A DNA stretch of 64,000 nt, from the NCBI GenBank assembly GCA_938023515.1, contig CALJDR010000053.1, positions 34,495 through 98,494 of the forward strand, read 5' to 3'. Source of the stretch: an uncultured Flavobacteriales bacterium (lineage in GTDB: Bacteria > Bacteroidota > Bacteroidia > Flavobacteriales > UBA1820). Below, in pieces: positions 46,363 through 55,706 of this stretch; within the stretch, counting starts at the first letter, position 1, and each line of letters opens with the position of its first letter. The position numbers and the translations under genes are program-made. The notes under the pieces were generated by a model. It ran no database searches. It was not told the origin of the DNA and saw nothing but the letters and a program-made list of their open reading frames with translations.

Positions 46363-47778
46363 ATGCAAAAGAATCATTTGTCCAGTACGGCAGCTATATT
46401 ATTCCTCTTGTTCCCGTTGGTGTTTGCGTGCAGCAAAACCGCCGGGAATAACGATATGCCTCTGGACGCCGAATTGGGATTGACGTTTACTACCCGCAGC
46501 GGCGGAAGCGACGATCTGGTAATAGGCCAAGAAAACGAATTTACCAACCTTGCCGTCTATGTATTCAACCATCAGAACGGCGATCTGGAATTTTCCGAAC
46601 TGAAAACGAGCTTTGCCCCGGAAACATCAGCCCCCAGCTACACCCGGTCCGTACGGGTTACCGCAGATAAAAAAGCCGTCTATACCTTTGCCAATTATGC
46701 CAATCATCATTTCAGCGTGGCGGGGCAAACGGCAACGTTGGCGGAGAACACACCCAAATCTACTCTTGATGCGTTGGAAATAAGTTCTACAGCTTTCTCT
46801 GCGGACGATCTGCCGATGATCGGGAAAAAAGAGGTAGATATGACGGGGACATCCGTGACGGCCACCCTGGAAATGGAACGGCTCGTGGGCCGGGTAGACC
46901 TGCACATATACAAAGCGGCCGAACTGACCGGTGATATGGTGGAATTAGTTTCGGTAGACTTCTGCAATCAGGTAATCCGCAGTAATGCGCAGTATCAAAG
47001 CCCTGTTATGCCCCTGGGATCGATCCGGCGCATGGAAACATACACCCCGGCAGCGGGAAAATACCTCGCCGTCGTGCCGAATGATACGGATTATGCGGGC
47101 CTTACTCCGGCCGATGCCGAGAAATCTTTTTACAGCTATCAGCATATTTCGGGCGAAGACGATCCGGGGGCTGCGCTTCCGGATGAATCCTCATCCCCGC
47201 ATTTTCTGCTGCATGTAAAAATAAACGGGGCTCCTGTGACCTATTGCGGATATTTGAAAAACAAGGCCGGCCTGTACGATCTGGAACGTAACCGGGTGTA
47301 CCGGGTAAAGGCGGTGATAGGGGAACCCAACGATATGTTGTTCCTGCGCATAGACGTGTTGGAATGGGATACGGAACTTTCCGGAATAACGTATGAAGAC
47401 CCCGTCTTCACCTTTTCTGCGGCAAATCCCTCCGCCGGGCAAGGGCAAATTTCTCAGACCGATCCGGCTCTGTACGATTTTGAATTTACAGCCCCGGCCG
47501 GAGCAGTCTGGACAGCCAGTCTCACTAACGGGCTTGATTTCAAACTCCAGTCGGACGGAGGATACGCCTGGCAGGGCATTGCACGCACAACCCCTTACAG
47601 GATACGAATAGATCCTGTCAAACGTTTTCTGGCAAATGAACGCCGCACTACGCAGTTCTATATTTCAATAGACGGTAAAAAAGTCAGGATCAATCCCGAT
47701 CACGCGGGCGGCAGTTTCGACCAAGGGCGAAAATATCCCGGAACTGAAACCGATATCCTGATTGAACAAATACAATAA
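46363..47778 (+). CDS. Fimbrillin-like minor subunit lipoprotein
   Basis: 471 residues. Lipoprotein signal ending VFAC (Cys23) and a candidate Arg cleavage at TTRSGG (Arg45). The N-terminal part has FTNLAVYVFNHQNGDLE and a fimbrillin MERLVGRVDL segment; the C-terminal FTAPAGAVWTASLTN..FYISIDGKKVRINPDHAGG may be a carbohydrate- or partner-binding module. It starts 7 bp after the anchor gene and overlaps the next gene by 17 bases. It may be a tip-assembly component (FimC/Mfa3 type); the exact orthologue is not clear. Confidence 0.65.
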   Translation: MQKNHLSSTAAILFLLFPLVFACSKTAGNNDMPLDAELGLTFTTRSGGSDDLVIGQENEFTNLAVYVFNHQNGDLEFSELKTSFAPETSAPSYTRSVRVTADKKAVYTFANYANHHFSVAGQTATLAENTPKSTLDALEISSTAFSADDLPMIGKKEVDMTGTSVTATLEMERLVGRVDLHIYKAAELTGDMVELVSVDFCNQVIRSNAQYQSPVMPLGSIRRMETYTPAAGKYLAVVPNDTDYAGLTPADAEKSFYSYQHISGEDDPGAALPDESSSPHFLLHVKINGAPVTYCGYLKNKAGLYDLERNRVYRVKAVIGEPNDMLFLRIDVLEWDTELSGITYEDPVFTFSAANPSAGQGQISQTDPALYDFEFTAPAGAVWTASLTNGLDFKLQSDGGYAWQGIARTTPYRIRIDPVKRFLANERRTTQFYISIDGKKVRINPDHAGGSFDQGRKYPGTETDILIEQIQ

Positions 47779-49762
47779 ATCGAATGCCATGGCGCTAAAA
47801 AACAATATATTACCTATTCTGACGCTAGCCTTGTTTGCTTTAGCGGTTTCGTGCGCAAAGCAGACGGACTATTCCGACCCCCAAGGCGGCGATCTGAACA
47901 TCGAACTCACTCTCTCGGAAGAAGCACTTGCCAAGACCCGGGAACCGGGGAAGGATGCGCTCCATGAAAATCTGATCGCCACCCTTGACGTCTTTATCTA
48001 TCAGGACGGTCAGGAGAATTGCATACATTACCAACGGATCACGCCGGTTTCCGGAATGACCCGTTATGGCCTCGCAAAAAAGCAAAGTGATTTTACAGCC
48101 AATAGTCTTTATACGGTGTATGTGATCGCGAACGGAAATACGGCTACCCAAGGGGCCAAAACACTCGCCCAGCTCAAACAGGCTCTGGTTAGCGAAGCTT
48201 TGAACCCCGACGCCGTGCAAACGTCGCTCCTGATGGACGGGAAATCGCTTTCCACCATCCTGAATGATGGGACAAAAACCAACAAAAACATCGAGGTATC
48301 GCTCAAAAGGGCCGTCGCCAAGATCAGGATCAACCTTAGTTACGGCACGGGGTACCAGCCCGTAGGCCAGGTGACGAAAAAACTGGTGAACTACGCATCG
48401 GATGCCCGGATACTGGAAAGCGGAGATACCCATAGTCCGTCGCTCGCATCGACACCGCTTTATACCGGAGTCGAAACGGTTTCAGGTACGCCAGGGCAGA
48501 TCGTATTGTATTCGTATGCCAACGATTGGAACGGATCCGTGGCAAATGAAACTTTCGTTTACCTGAATGTTCCGGTACAAAAGGGAGCTTCGACTGTAAA
48601 CCAATACTATAAAATACCGGTTAATTATCGCCTTTCCGCTTCCGGCGGCGATCCGGCTCATCTGTACCGGTTGCGGCGCAATTATATCTACGACATCACG
48701 GCGCATATAAACGGGGAAGGAGGCAGCAGCGCTCCGGAAGCCGTGGTACTGGACAACGTCAATTACAGGATAATCGACTGGAGCACGAACGACGTAGACG
48801 TATGGATCAAGAACATCATGTACCTCTATGTCGATGAACAGGCAATAGTGATGAACAACACGGCTACCTATACGACGCGTTTTCAGTCGTCTTCGGACAA
48901 TATCGAGATCAAAAACCTGCGTGTCACCGTCGAAGGAAACGATGCTCCCGTTTACGGTGTATCCATTGCCAAAGAGCCCTTCGTACACAACGGTACCATC
49001 ACAATAACCAGCACCATTCCTGACAATTTCGTCCCCCGAACGATAGACTTCGACGTGGAGAACAGCGACGGGATCGTTCAGCACGTAAACGTGATACAAT
49101 ATCCTCCGATATGGATCGGGCACATCACTTCGCAGGATGTGAATGGATCGTTGAACCGAAATATGTACACGGTCAATATCAAACAGGCCGATCTGCGGAC
49201 TATTCCCATGCCCGATGTTTCGCCCAGAGGAAGCTGGGGCGATGCACATATCCGGTGGTATTACCAGGACCTGACCGGAAAGCTCTATACCGGCCCCAAT
49301 CCTTATAATCCCGTAAACGACGGGCGCGTGGAGATGGAATATGGCCGTTGTCTGGTCGGCTATCCGACTTTGGATAAGAACGGTTATACCGATCCGTCTA
49401 CGAATAACCGGTGGATGATTTCCCCGAATTTCATGTTCGCTTCGCGGGTGTCGTCCTCTACGGATAAAGTGGACTATTGGGCTGCGGTAAGCCGGTGCAA
49501 AAATTATTCCGAAACGGATACCGATGGGGTAACTTACTCGGGGTGGCGTATGCCCACCTATGCCGAAATGCTTTTGCTGGACGTATTGCAAAACGTGAGC
49601 AAATGCGAAATACAGGACATCACCGACCGGCACCGCTATTGGACGGCCGATCCGGGGTCGAATGCGGCCTTCCGTATTCTGAACCCTTCGGGAGGAACTA
49701 ACGGTGAAAGCGCCAGCTATGCGGAAGTACGCTGTGTCCGCGATATCGACCGCCCATTGTAA
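47762..49762 (+). CDS. Fimbrial tip-type lipoprotein with C-terminal FISUMP-like domain
   Basis: 666 residues. The start at 47762 overlaps the upstream gene; ATG 47789 (MALKNNILPIL) is an alternative. Lipobox AVSC and an Arg site in AKTREPG (Arg60). A fimbrillin/DUF4906-like N-terminal half (TLDVFIYQDGQE, VSLKRAVAKIRINL) is followed by a C-terminal region GWRMPTYAEMLLLD..HRYWTADPGSNAAFRI..AEVRCVRDID, which resembles the C-type-lectin-like FISUMP domain. Such a domain at the tip would suit adhesion. Confidence 0.65.
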   Translation: MNKYNKSNAMALKNNILPILTLALFALAVSCAKQTDYSDPQGGDLNIELTLSEEALAKTREPGKDALHENLIATLDVFIYQDGQENCIHYQRITPVSGMTRYGLAKKQSDFTANSLYTVYVIANGNTATQGAKTLAQLKQALVSEALNPDAVQTSLLMDGKSLSTILNDGTKTNKNIEVSLKRAVAKIRINLSYGTGYQPVGQVTKKLVNYASDARILESGDTHSPSLASTPLYTGVETVSGTPGQIVLYSYANDWNGSVANETFVYLNVPVQKGASTVNQYYKIPVNYRLSASGGDPAHLYRLRRNYIYDITAHINGEGGSSAPEAVVLDNVNYRIIDWSTNDVDVWIKNIMYLYVDEQAIVMNNTATYTTRFQSSSDNIEIKNLRVTVEGNDAPVYGVSIAKEPFVHNGTITITSTIPDNFVPRTIDFDVENSDGIVQHVNVIQYPPIWIGHITSQDVNGSLNRNMYTVNIKQADLRTIPMPDVSPRGSWGDAHIRWYYQDLTGKLYTGPNPYNPVNDGRVEMEYGRCLVGYPTLDKNGYTDPSTNNRWMISPNFMFASRVSSSTDKVDYWAAVSRCKNYSETDTDGVTYSGWRMPTYAEMLLLDVLQNVSKCEIQDITDRHRYWTADPGSNAAFRILNPSGGTNGESASYAEVRCVRDIDRPL

Positions 49763-49788
49763 TTATGGAAAAATGAAATAAAAGAAAA

Positions 49789-52047
49789 ATGATGAAAACA
49801 AGATTTTATATCATTGCGCTTTCCCTGATTGCGGCTTTGGTTTCCTGCCAAAAGTTGGATCAGAAAACGGAGTCCAAGCCGACATCAGGCGAAGACAAAC
49901 TGTTTTCCTATTCTCTGTCCGACTATATGACCTTGCGTACCAGATCGGTCGAAAATGCGGTCGACGATATCGTCCTGTTGCAGTTTGACGCCAACGGGCA
50001 ATTCGTAGGGCGTTCGGAAGCGTCGGACCTGCAATCCGGCACATTCCGGGCTAAAATATCGGGACATACTCGTATCGTCCATTTTATCGCCAACTACGAT
50101 TGGAGCGGGTTTGATGAGCGGTCCTGGCTGGGCAAGCACGAAAATACACTTGTGCCAAGCCTCGAATCCGATGGATGGGTGCTGTGGGATCGAAAGCAAA
50201 TTGATGATTTTGACAATCCTCCTGCGGTAAAGTTGTTGCGCAACCAAGCTAAAGTAACCGTTGAAATAGACCAAAACCTGCTCGATCTGATAGAACAGGG
50301 GCAGAGGGAAGAGTTCACCATCGAAGGATTTGCCCTGTACAATTACGCGACCCGCGGGACGGTTGCTCCGTTCGATCCTGCGGCTGCCGATCCGTTTGCA
50401 TGGGCGTTGGACCATCCCACGGTTCCGGCCCAGCCGAATATATTCACGGATACCCCCACGGCGGTCGATATAGCCCCGAAATATCTTTTTGAAAACGAAA
50501 ACGAATACAATGACCAAACGGTGGTCATCCTCCACGGCGGGGGCCAATTCAAAAAATATTACAAAATACAGTTGATCGATGAGGAACTCAATGCATATCC
50601 GATCGTGCGCAACACCCATTTTCGGATCAGGATCATCGACTACATTCCGGGGAATATCGGTTCGGGAAGCATTAAAAGTGCACTCGATGCCCCGCCGATC
50701 AACAATATTTACGCAGAGATTATCCGGGAATCTTCCGAAATATCGGACGGTTCCGACCGTTTGACCGTCAGCCCCATCATCAATATTATGACCGATCCGG
50801 GCGACGGTTCGACGACACAGCGGCTGGAGCTCGACGTCAAGTATGAAAAAGCCAATATTGTGACCAATGGCGATATCCGCCAACCATTGATCCTCTCCGA
50901 CGAAGAAGGAATACTGACGAACCTGTCTATCGACCGCAATGCCGGAAAAGCGTATGCGGATGTAAAAGTCGTCGACCAAGGTTTTAAAAAAGCGGAGATC
51001 CGTATTTCTGCCGGCGGCCTGGCGCGTATCGTTACGGTCATATCCTGCGAGAAATTTGTATTCGATCCGGTAGACATGCCTTCGGGAGTGAACAAAGGAG
51101 ATACCAAAACACTTACGTTCCATATTCCCGATGACATCCCGTCCGCTTTTTTCCCGCTTCAATGCGTCGTTACGGCCAAGTATCTGGAACCGACCAACGC
51201 CAGCCGGAATGATCTGTTACTCGAATCCCATGCGGACGGCAGCATCAGCTATATCTATACGGCCACACAACCGGGAATGCAAACGATCCATTTCCAAAAT
51301 TCGAAAGACCACAACGGCGAAATGGTTACGATTGAAAATCCGATTTTCAAAACCGCCTATATCGGCCCATCGCTCGCCTTGGTATCCATCAATGGTCATC
51401 ACAATACCTATTTGCAAAATTGCGTGGGATATGGTATCGGACAGGAAGCATTGCTCACTTTTTACATGAGCGAAGAGGCTTTTGCCCGTCAGCCATTGAT
51501 TTTATTCGAAACCCCGAACCTGGAACCGGCGGATATGTCCGGATTCAGCGATGACGGCGGCGGCTATTATTATTATACTCCGACCGCGCCGGGCGTACAA
51601 ACCGTTCGTTTCCGGGTGACGGCAGCTACGCTCGATCAGGACACAGCGGCGCGTACGGTCAAATTGTTCCATGATGATATAAACGTATATACCTCTATCA
51701 CCTACGAATACTATCTGGTTAATACGGAATTCATCCGGCGTCAATTCCAGCGGTCCGGTTATGCGACCAAACTGGGTAACGGCAGGGAATTATTTGTCGT
51801 GAGCGCGTATGCGCTCCGCCATTCCAATCACGATCCGGCCACCCATGGCAAAACGGGGCGGATAGAGGCGGAAGCAGTCGGCAGTGGAATAGCCCACGGA
51901 TGGCGTCAGTGGTATATGATTCCGGGGACACGCCTCGACCACCTGATGTTGTTTGAGATCGAGGAAAGCAGCGACCGCCGGGCCACTCGGGATCTCAGAC
52001 GGATCATGCGGGAAACGTCCAACGTCATCACACTGCGGGCCGAATAA
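49789..52047 (+). CDS. Large fimbrial lipoprotein (DUF4906-like)
   Basis: 752 residues. Lipobox ALVSC (Cys20) and Arg site LRTRSVEN (Arg52). The N-terminal half follows the fimbrillin plan (VDDIVLLQFDANGQFVGRS, KLLRNQAKVTVEI); the rest is beta-rich with two repeated Ig-like stretches that end alike (GMQTIHFQNS and GVQTVRFRV). It lies 26 bp after the preceding subunit. It is the largest subunit and may be the tip adhesin; I cannot name an orthologue. Confidence 0.6.
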   Translation: MMKTRFYIIALSLIAALVSCQKLDQKTESKPTSGEDKLFSYSLSDYMTLRTRSVENAVDDIVLLQFDANGQFVGRSEASDLQSGTFRAKISGHTRIVHFIANYDWSGFDERSWLGKHENTLVPSLESDGWVLWDRKQIDDFDNPPAVKLLRNQAKVTVEIDQNLLDLIEQGQREEFTIEGFALYNYATRGTVAPFDPAAADPFAWALDHPTVPAQPNIFTDTPTAVDIAPKYLFENENEYNDQTVVILHGGGQFKKYYKIQLIDEELNAYPIVRNTHFRIRIIDYIPGNIGSGSIKSALDAPPINNIYAEIIRESSEISDGSDRLTVSPIINIMTDPGDGSTTQRLELDVKYEKANIVTNGDIRQPLILSDEEGILTNLSIDRNAGKAYADVKVVDQGFKKAEIRISAGGLARIVTVISCEKFVFDPVDMPSGVNKGDTKTLTFHIPDDIPSAFFPLQCVVTAKYLEPTNASRNDLLLESHADGSISYIYTATQPGMQTIHFQNSKDHNGEMVTIENPIFKTAYIGPSLALVSINGHHNTYLQNCVGYGIGQEALLTFYMSEEAFARQPLILFETPNLEPADMSGFSDDGGGYYYYTPTAPGVQTVRFRVTAATLDQDTAARTVKLFHDDINVYTSITYEYYLVNTEFIRRQFQRSGYATKLGNGRELFVVSAYALRHSNHDPATHGKTGRIEAEAVGSGIAHGWRQWYMIPGTRLDHLMLFEIEESSDRRATRDLRRIMRETSNVITLRAE

Positions 52048-52096
52048 CCATCAAAGTACAAGAATTAACCGATCCGGTAAACAAACATAGAATACC

Positions 52097-52666
52097 ATGA
52101 GCAGAAAAATCATCCTTTTGTTCGTTTTTGCCTTTCTGGGAATTTCGGCCAGCGCACAAAGGGTCATAGTGAAAAATAATGTCGCTTACGACGCTTTGCT
52201 GACGCCCAACTTAGGTTTGGAAATAGGTCTGGGCAAATCGACAAGCCTTGATATCACGGGAAATTATAATCCTTTCGTATGGAATGACGGTAAATCGATC
52301 AAACATTGGCTGGTGCAACCCGAATTCCGCTATTGGCTCTGCGAGCGTTTTAACGGGCATTTCTTCGGATTGCACGCGCTCGGGGGCGAATTTAATATTT
52401 CCAAAGTGAAACTTCCTTTCGGGATGGCCGAAAACGGTAAAAATTCGCGCTACGACGGTTACTACCTCGGCGGAGGGATAAGCTACGGTTACCAATGGAT
52501 GTTCTCCAAACGGTGGGGGCTCGAGGGGACTGTTGGTTTGGGATATATTCGGGCAAATTACGACCAATACCGCTGCCGCGATTGCAGTCCCAAAATTTAC
52601 TCCGGGCACAAGAACTATTTCGGACCGACCAAGCTCGGACTCAGCCTGACGTACATGATTTATTAA
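52097..52666 (+). CDS. DUF3575 outer-membrane protein
   Basis: 189 residues with a signal peptide (MSRKIILLFVFAFLGISASAQ) and amphipathic beta strands: VKNNVAYDALLTPNLGLEIGLG, HWLVQPEFRYW, GYYLGGGISYGYQWMF, and a C-terminal aromatic-ended strand LGLSLTYMIY. DUF3575 proteins accompany Bacteroidetes fimbrial loci and are predicted small beta-barrels. Its stop is 17 bp before the DUF3868 gene. Confidence 0.82.
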   Translation: MSRKIILLFVFAFLGISASAQRVIVKNNVAYDALLTPNLGLEIGLGKSTSLDITGNYNPFVWNDGKSIKHWLVQPEFRYWLCERFNGHFFGLHALGGEFNISKVKLPFGMAENGKNSRYDGYYLGGGISYGYQWMFSKRWGLEGTVGLGYIRANYDQYRCRDCSPKIYSGHKNYFGPTKLGLSLTYMIY

Positions 52667-52683
52667 TCAAATCTGAATTTCTG

Positions 52684-54102
52684 ATGAAAAGATATTTATT
52701 CATAATCCTCTCGCTGCTTCTCACGGTTGACGCATGGGCCGGAGAGGCCGTCGGGGTGGTCATAGAAAATGTCCGTGTCCGGAAAACCGGGGAAACCGTA
52801 GTGGTATCCCTGGACGTGAACGCGGAAAAACTCAAACGAAATTATAAAGCCATCATAACGCCCGTATTGCACAACGGGGTAAACCGTCAACAGTTGGAAG
52901 AGATCATCGTGGCGGGACGTCGGCGCGATCTGTACGAAATTCGAAACCGGACAGCGGGGAAGTCCGGCTACGTCATCAAAAAAGGCAACCCGAAGATCAT
53001 CCGCTACCAGGCAGAGGTTCCTTATCGGGAATGGATGCATACCGTATCGCTTTCGGTTGATATCGATACTCAGGGGTGTAACTGCGAAAATGATCTGCCC
53101 GGCGAACTACTTGCCGCCGACAAGTTGCTGTATTACCCGATAGATCCGGCGTATAATAAAAAGATGCTCGAATATCGATTGACTGACCTCGAAAAATATT
53201 CACTCGAAAACCCCTTCCTGCACCCGGTGGAAGATTACCCCGAACGTTACAATATCCTGTTTAATGAACGGGATAAAGGTACAGCCGTTATTCGCTTTAC
53301 CGTAGGATCGCACAAGATCGACATGAACATCGACGGCAACCGGGAATTGCTCGATGCAGTAGGGCAGGCTTTCCGCCTGATCGAACAAGATCCGAACGCC
53401 ACCCTCAAACAAATCATGATAGCCGGTTATGCCTCGCCGGAAGGTACTTTGGCCGGCAATACGGCCTTGGCGCAAAGACGGGCGGAATCGTTTAAAAAAT
53501 ACCTGGTCGATCATCTCAACATACCAGCCGATAAAAATTTATTCGAACTGTATAATGGGCGGGAAGACTGGAACGGCCTGCGTAAACTGGTCGCAGCATC
53601 TGATATGGAATACCGTCAGGAAGTGTTGGATATCATTGATGCTTATACGATCGATCAGGAAATCCGCAAGAACAAGCTAAAACAGCTCGATGGAGGGAGG
53701 CCGTATGCCTATATGCTGAAAAACTTCTATCCCTCTCTGCGGAATGCCGGTTACCTGCAGGTTTATTACGACATTGACCGTACAGCCTCTATTGCCACCG
53801 CCGTTACAGATGAAAACGGCCGTACCACTTGGGTAGATCCCGACAGCCCTGAAAACATTGGGGTAACCCGGATCAACCAAGCCATCCGGTCGATGATGGA
53901 TGGAGATTACGAAAGTGCATTGCAGGCGCTCAAAAGCCAACAAGATAATCCCGAAGCATTCAATTATATCGGGGTGTGCTATATGATGAAAGGTGATTAT
54001 GAACGAGCCGAGACTTTTTTCCGAAAGGCAGAAGCGGCAGGTGATGTTCATGCGCCGGTGAACCTCGGACATATCCGACAGGCTAAAAGGGTTGAACTTT
54101 AG
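52684..54102 (+). CDS. DUF3868/OmpA-like fimbrial accessory protein
   Basis: 472 residues from ATG 52684 (the frame opens at 52495, inside the DUF3575 gene; MKRYLFIILSLLLTVDAWA is the signal peptide that fixes the start). An N-terminal DUF3868 domain (about 20-120) is followed by an OmpA-type peptidoglycan-binding segment with IMIAGYASPEG and NTALAQRRAESFKKYL (about 235-280). C-terminal tetratricopeptide-like repeats (DGDYESALQALKSQ; KGDYERAETFFRKAEAAG) end the protein. It probably ties the fimbrial barrel to the cell wall. It is the last gene of the operon. Confidence 0.78.
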   Translation: MKRYLFIILSLLLTVDAWAGEAVGVVIENVRVRKTGETVVVSLDVNAEKLKRNYKAIITPVLHNGVNRQQLEEIIVAGRRRDLYEIRNRTAGKSGYVIKKGNPKIIRYQAEVPYREWMHTVSLSVDIDTQGCNCENDLPGELLAADKLLYYPIDPAYNKKMLEYRLTDLEKYSLENPFLHPVEDYPERYNILFNERDKGTAVIRFTVGSHKIDMNIDGNRELLDAVGQAFRLIEQDPNATLKQIMIAGYASPEGTLAGNTALAQRRAESFKKYLVDHLNIPADKNLFELYNGREDWNGLRKLVAASDMEYRQEVLDIIDAYTIDQEIRKNKLKQLDGGRPYAYMLKNFYPSLRNAGYLQVYYDIDRTASIATAVTDENGRTTWVDPDSPENIGVTRINQAIRSMMDGDYESALQALKSQQDNPEAFNYIGVCYMMKGDYERAETFFRKAEAAGDVHAPVNLGHIRQAKRVEL

Positions 54103-54124
54103 CTTATTCTTCCCAAAACAAATT

Positions 54125-54156
54125 AAAAGCTTGCTACTTATGTAGCAGGCTTTTTT
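54125..54156 (+). terminator. Terminator of the fimbrial operon
   Basis: A 13-bp stem 54125-54137 with 54142-54154 (one G-T pair), loop TTAT, then T6. From 54157 to 54437 I see no gene; the stretch is AT-rich and presumably holds the sigma-factor promoter. Confidence 0.85.
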
Positions 54157-54437
54157 ATTTCACCGAAAATAAGGCTGGAAAACTCACTGCTGTTTTTCAG
54201 TATAAACGGATTAAAATATACTTTATTAACGACCGTTTATTTATTATTCATACTACAAAAATACAAAGAGGGCAGCAAATAAACAATAAATAAGCTCGTA
54301 ATAACTAAGTTACAAACTATTTCTGTCATAATTATCTTATAAAAAAGCCCCCGGAAAGACCTTCTGTTTTAAACGGTCGTTTTTTACTGACAGTAAAGAA
54401 AGACCGGATTACCCGGAACCTATATATAACATGATTA

Positions 54438-55019
54438 TTGGCTAAGCTGAAAAACAAACTGTCTCTTGAGAATGGGGAGATCCCCGTAGAGCAACTCGAA
54501 GCCCTGCGCCGAGGCGATCATCAGGCGTATAAAGCGGTGTATATGTATTACCGAGGCCCTATACAGCACTTTTTATACGGGTTGTTGCGTTCTCGCGAGG
54601 AAGCCGAGGAAATCTCACAACATGTCTTTCTGGTCCTGTGGGAGAAGCGGGGCAGCCTCGATGTTTCGAAGAATATCCGGACATTATTGTACACCATCGC
54701 GCGGAATGCCGTGATGAACCTGTATAAACGGTTGTCGGTCATTGATAAATACCAAAAAAACCAGGATACGGACGAACGGGACCATCAAACGGCCGAGGAT
54801 ATCCTGATTGCCCGTGAGGACGAATTATTGATGGATTCGGTGGTGAAAAAATTGGCGCCTATGCAACAAAAGGTGTTCGAAATGATCCGTAAGGATAATT
54901 TGTCTCATGATGAGATTGCCGAACGGCTGAATATTTCGAAACAAAATGTCGCCAATCATCTGTCTCAGGCTCTTAAAAAGATGAAACAGGCTTTTTGTTT
55001 GCCGAATCCCTGCATCTGA
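54438..55019 (+). CDS. ECF-type RNA polymerase sigma factor (RpoE-like)
   Basis: 193 residues: sigma region 2 (LRRGDHQAYKAVYMYYRGPIQHFLYG..AEEISQHVFLVLWEKR) and region 4 with helix-turn-helix (LAPMQQKVFEMIRKDNLSHDEIAERLNISKQNVANHLSQALKKMK). No ATG fits: an in-frame stop lies at 54432-54434, so TTG 54438 is the only good start. No FecR-like anti-sigma follows, which such Bacteroidetes sigma factors usually have. The gene lies just after the fimbrial operon; a regulatory link is possible but not shown. Confidence 0.85.
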   Translation: MAKLKNKLSLENGEIPVEQLEALRRGDHQAYKAVYMYYRGPIQHFLYGLLRSREEAEEISQHVFLVLWEKRGSLDVSKNIRTLLYTIARNAVMNLYKRLSVIDKYQKNQDTDERDHQTAEDILIAREDELLMDSVVKKLAPMQQKVFEMIRKDNLSHDEIAERLNISKQNVANHLSQALKKMKQAFCLPNPCI

Positions 55020-55080
55020 CGGGTTATTTTCGATAGAGGATCGGGAGCGGTAGTTGATGCAATTACAAGGGGTATCGGGG

Positions 55081-55108
55081 AATGGCATAAAAGATGTTGC
55101 CATTTTTT
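55081..55108 (+). terminator. Terminator after the ECF sigma gene
   Basis: AATGGCA/TGCCATT (55081-55087 with 55098-55104), T6. A second hairpin, GGAACCGCT/AGCGGTTTCC with one bulge and six T, follows at 55208-55235. Confidence 0.65.
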
Positions 55109-55275
55109 GTTTTTTAATGGGATCATAGCCTGTCGCGAAACTATGGTCCGGCTTTAGCACCCGGTGTATCTGCTTAGAGTAGAGTTGTTGTTTTAGGTAT
55201 GACGGGAGGAACCGCTTTCAGCGGTTTCCTTTTTTATGCATTTTTTAGCGGATTTATCGGTTATGATTGGTTTTC

Positions 55276-55680
55276 TTATCCGGGCATGTTATAAATACGG
55301 ATATTCACGTCTGGTATATTGGGCAATTCTAATCTTTTTTGAAGATTGGATTTATATGTTTGGAAGTAAAATTCCCTCAGTGCAGTAGTATCTTTTCCTG
55401 AAAATGCCGATAAGGTGTAAGCACAATGGATTTGAGGACCTTCAATTAAAGCATTCTGTTTATAAAATAGAGGAAATTCCGGGTTACAATTAAAAATGTA
55501 AACCGGGATTTCCTCTCCATACATTGTTTAGGCCTATGTAAATATCCTCTTCAAGCGTAATACCGCTTCGGACCATAAATGTGCGGCCGTTCTTTATGAA
55601 GGCTTTTTGGGCCAAGCCGATAAATTGTCCGAAATCCGTATAGAATGAAGGTACAATATAGGTAGGATGGGATTCCTTTT
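55276..55680 (-). pseudogene. Unidentified degraded gene
   Basis: Two minus-strand frames join into one reading: YIVPSFYTDFGQFIGLAQKA, FIKNGRTFMVRSGITLEEDI and YIGLNN, then (after one shift near 55525) MYGEEIPVYIFNCNPEFPLF and YKQNALIEGPQIHCAYTLSA, ending IRIYNMPG. No family is recognised. The part before 55680 is out of frame or missing. It is probably a remnant left by recombination. Confidence 0.45.
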
Positions 55681-55706
55681 ACGCATTCTTTCGAATAGTT
55701 CATCGA

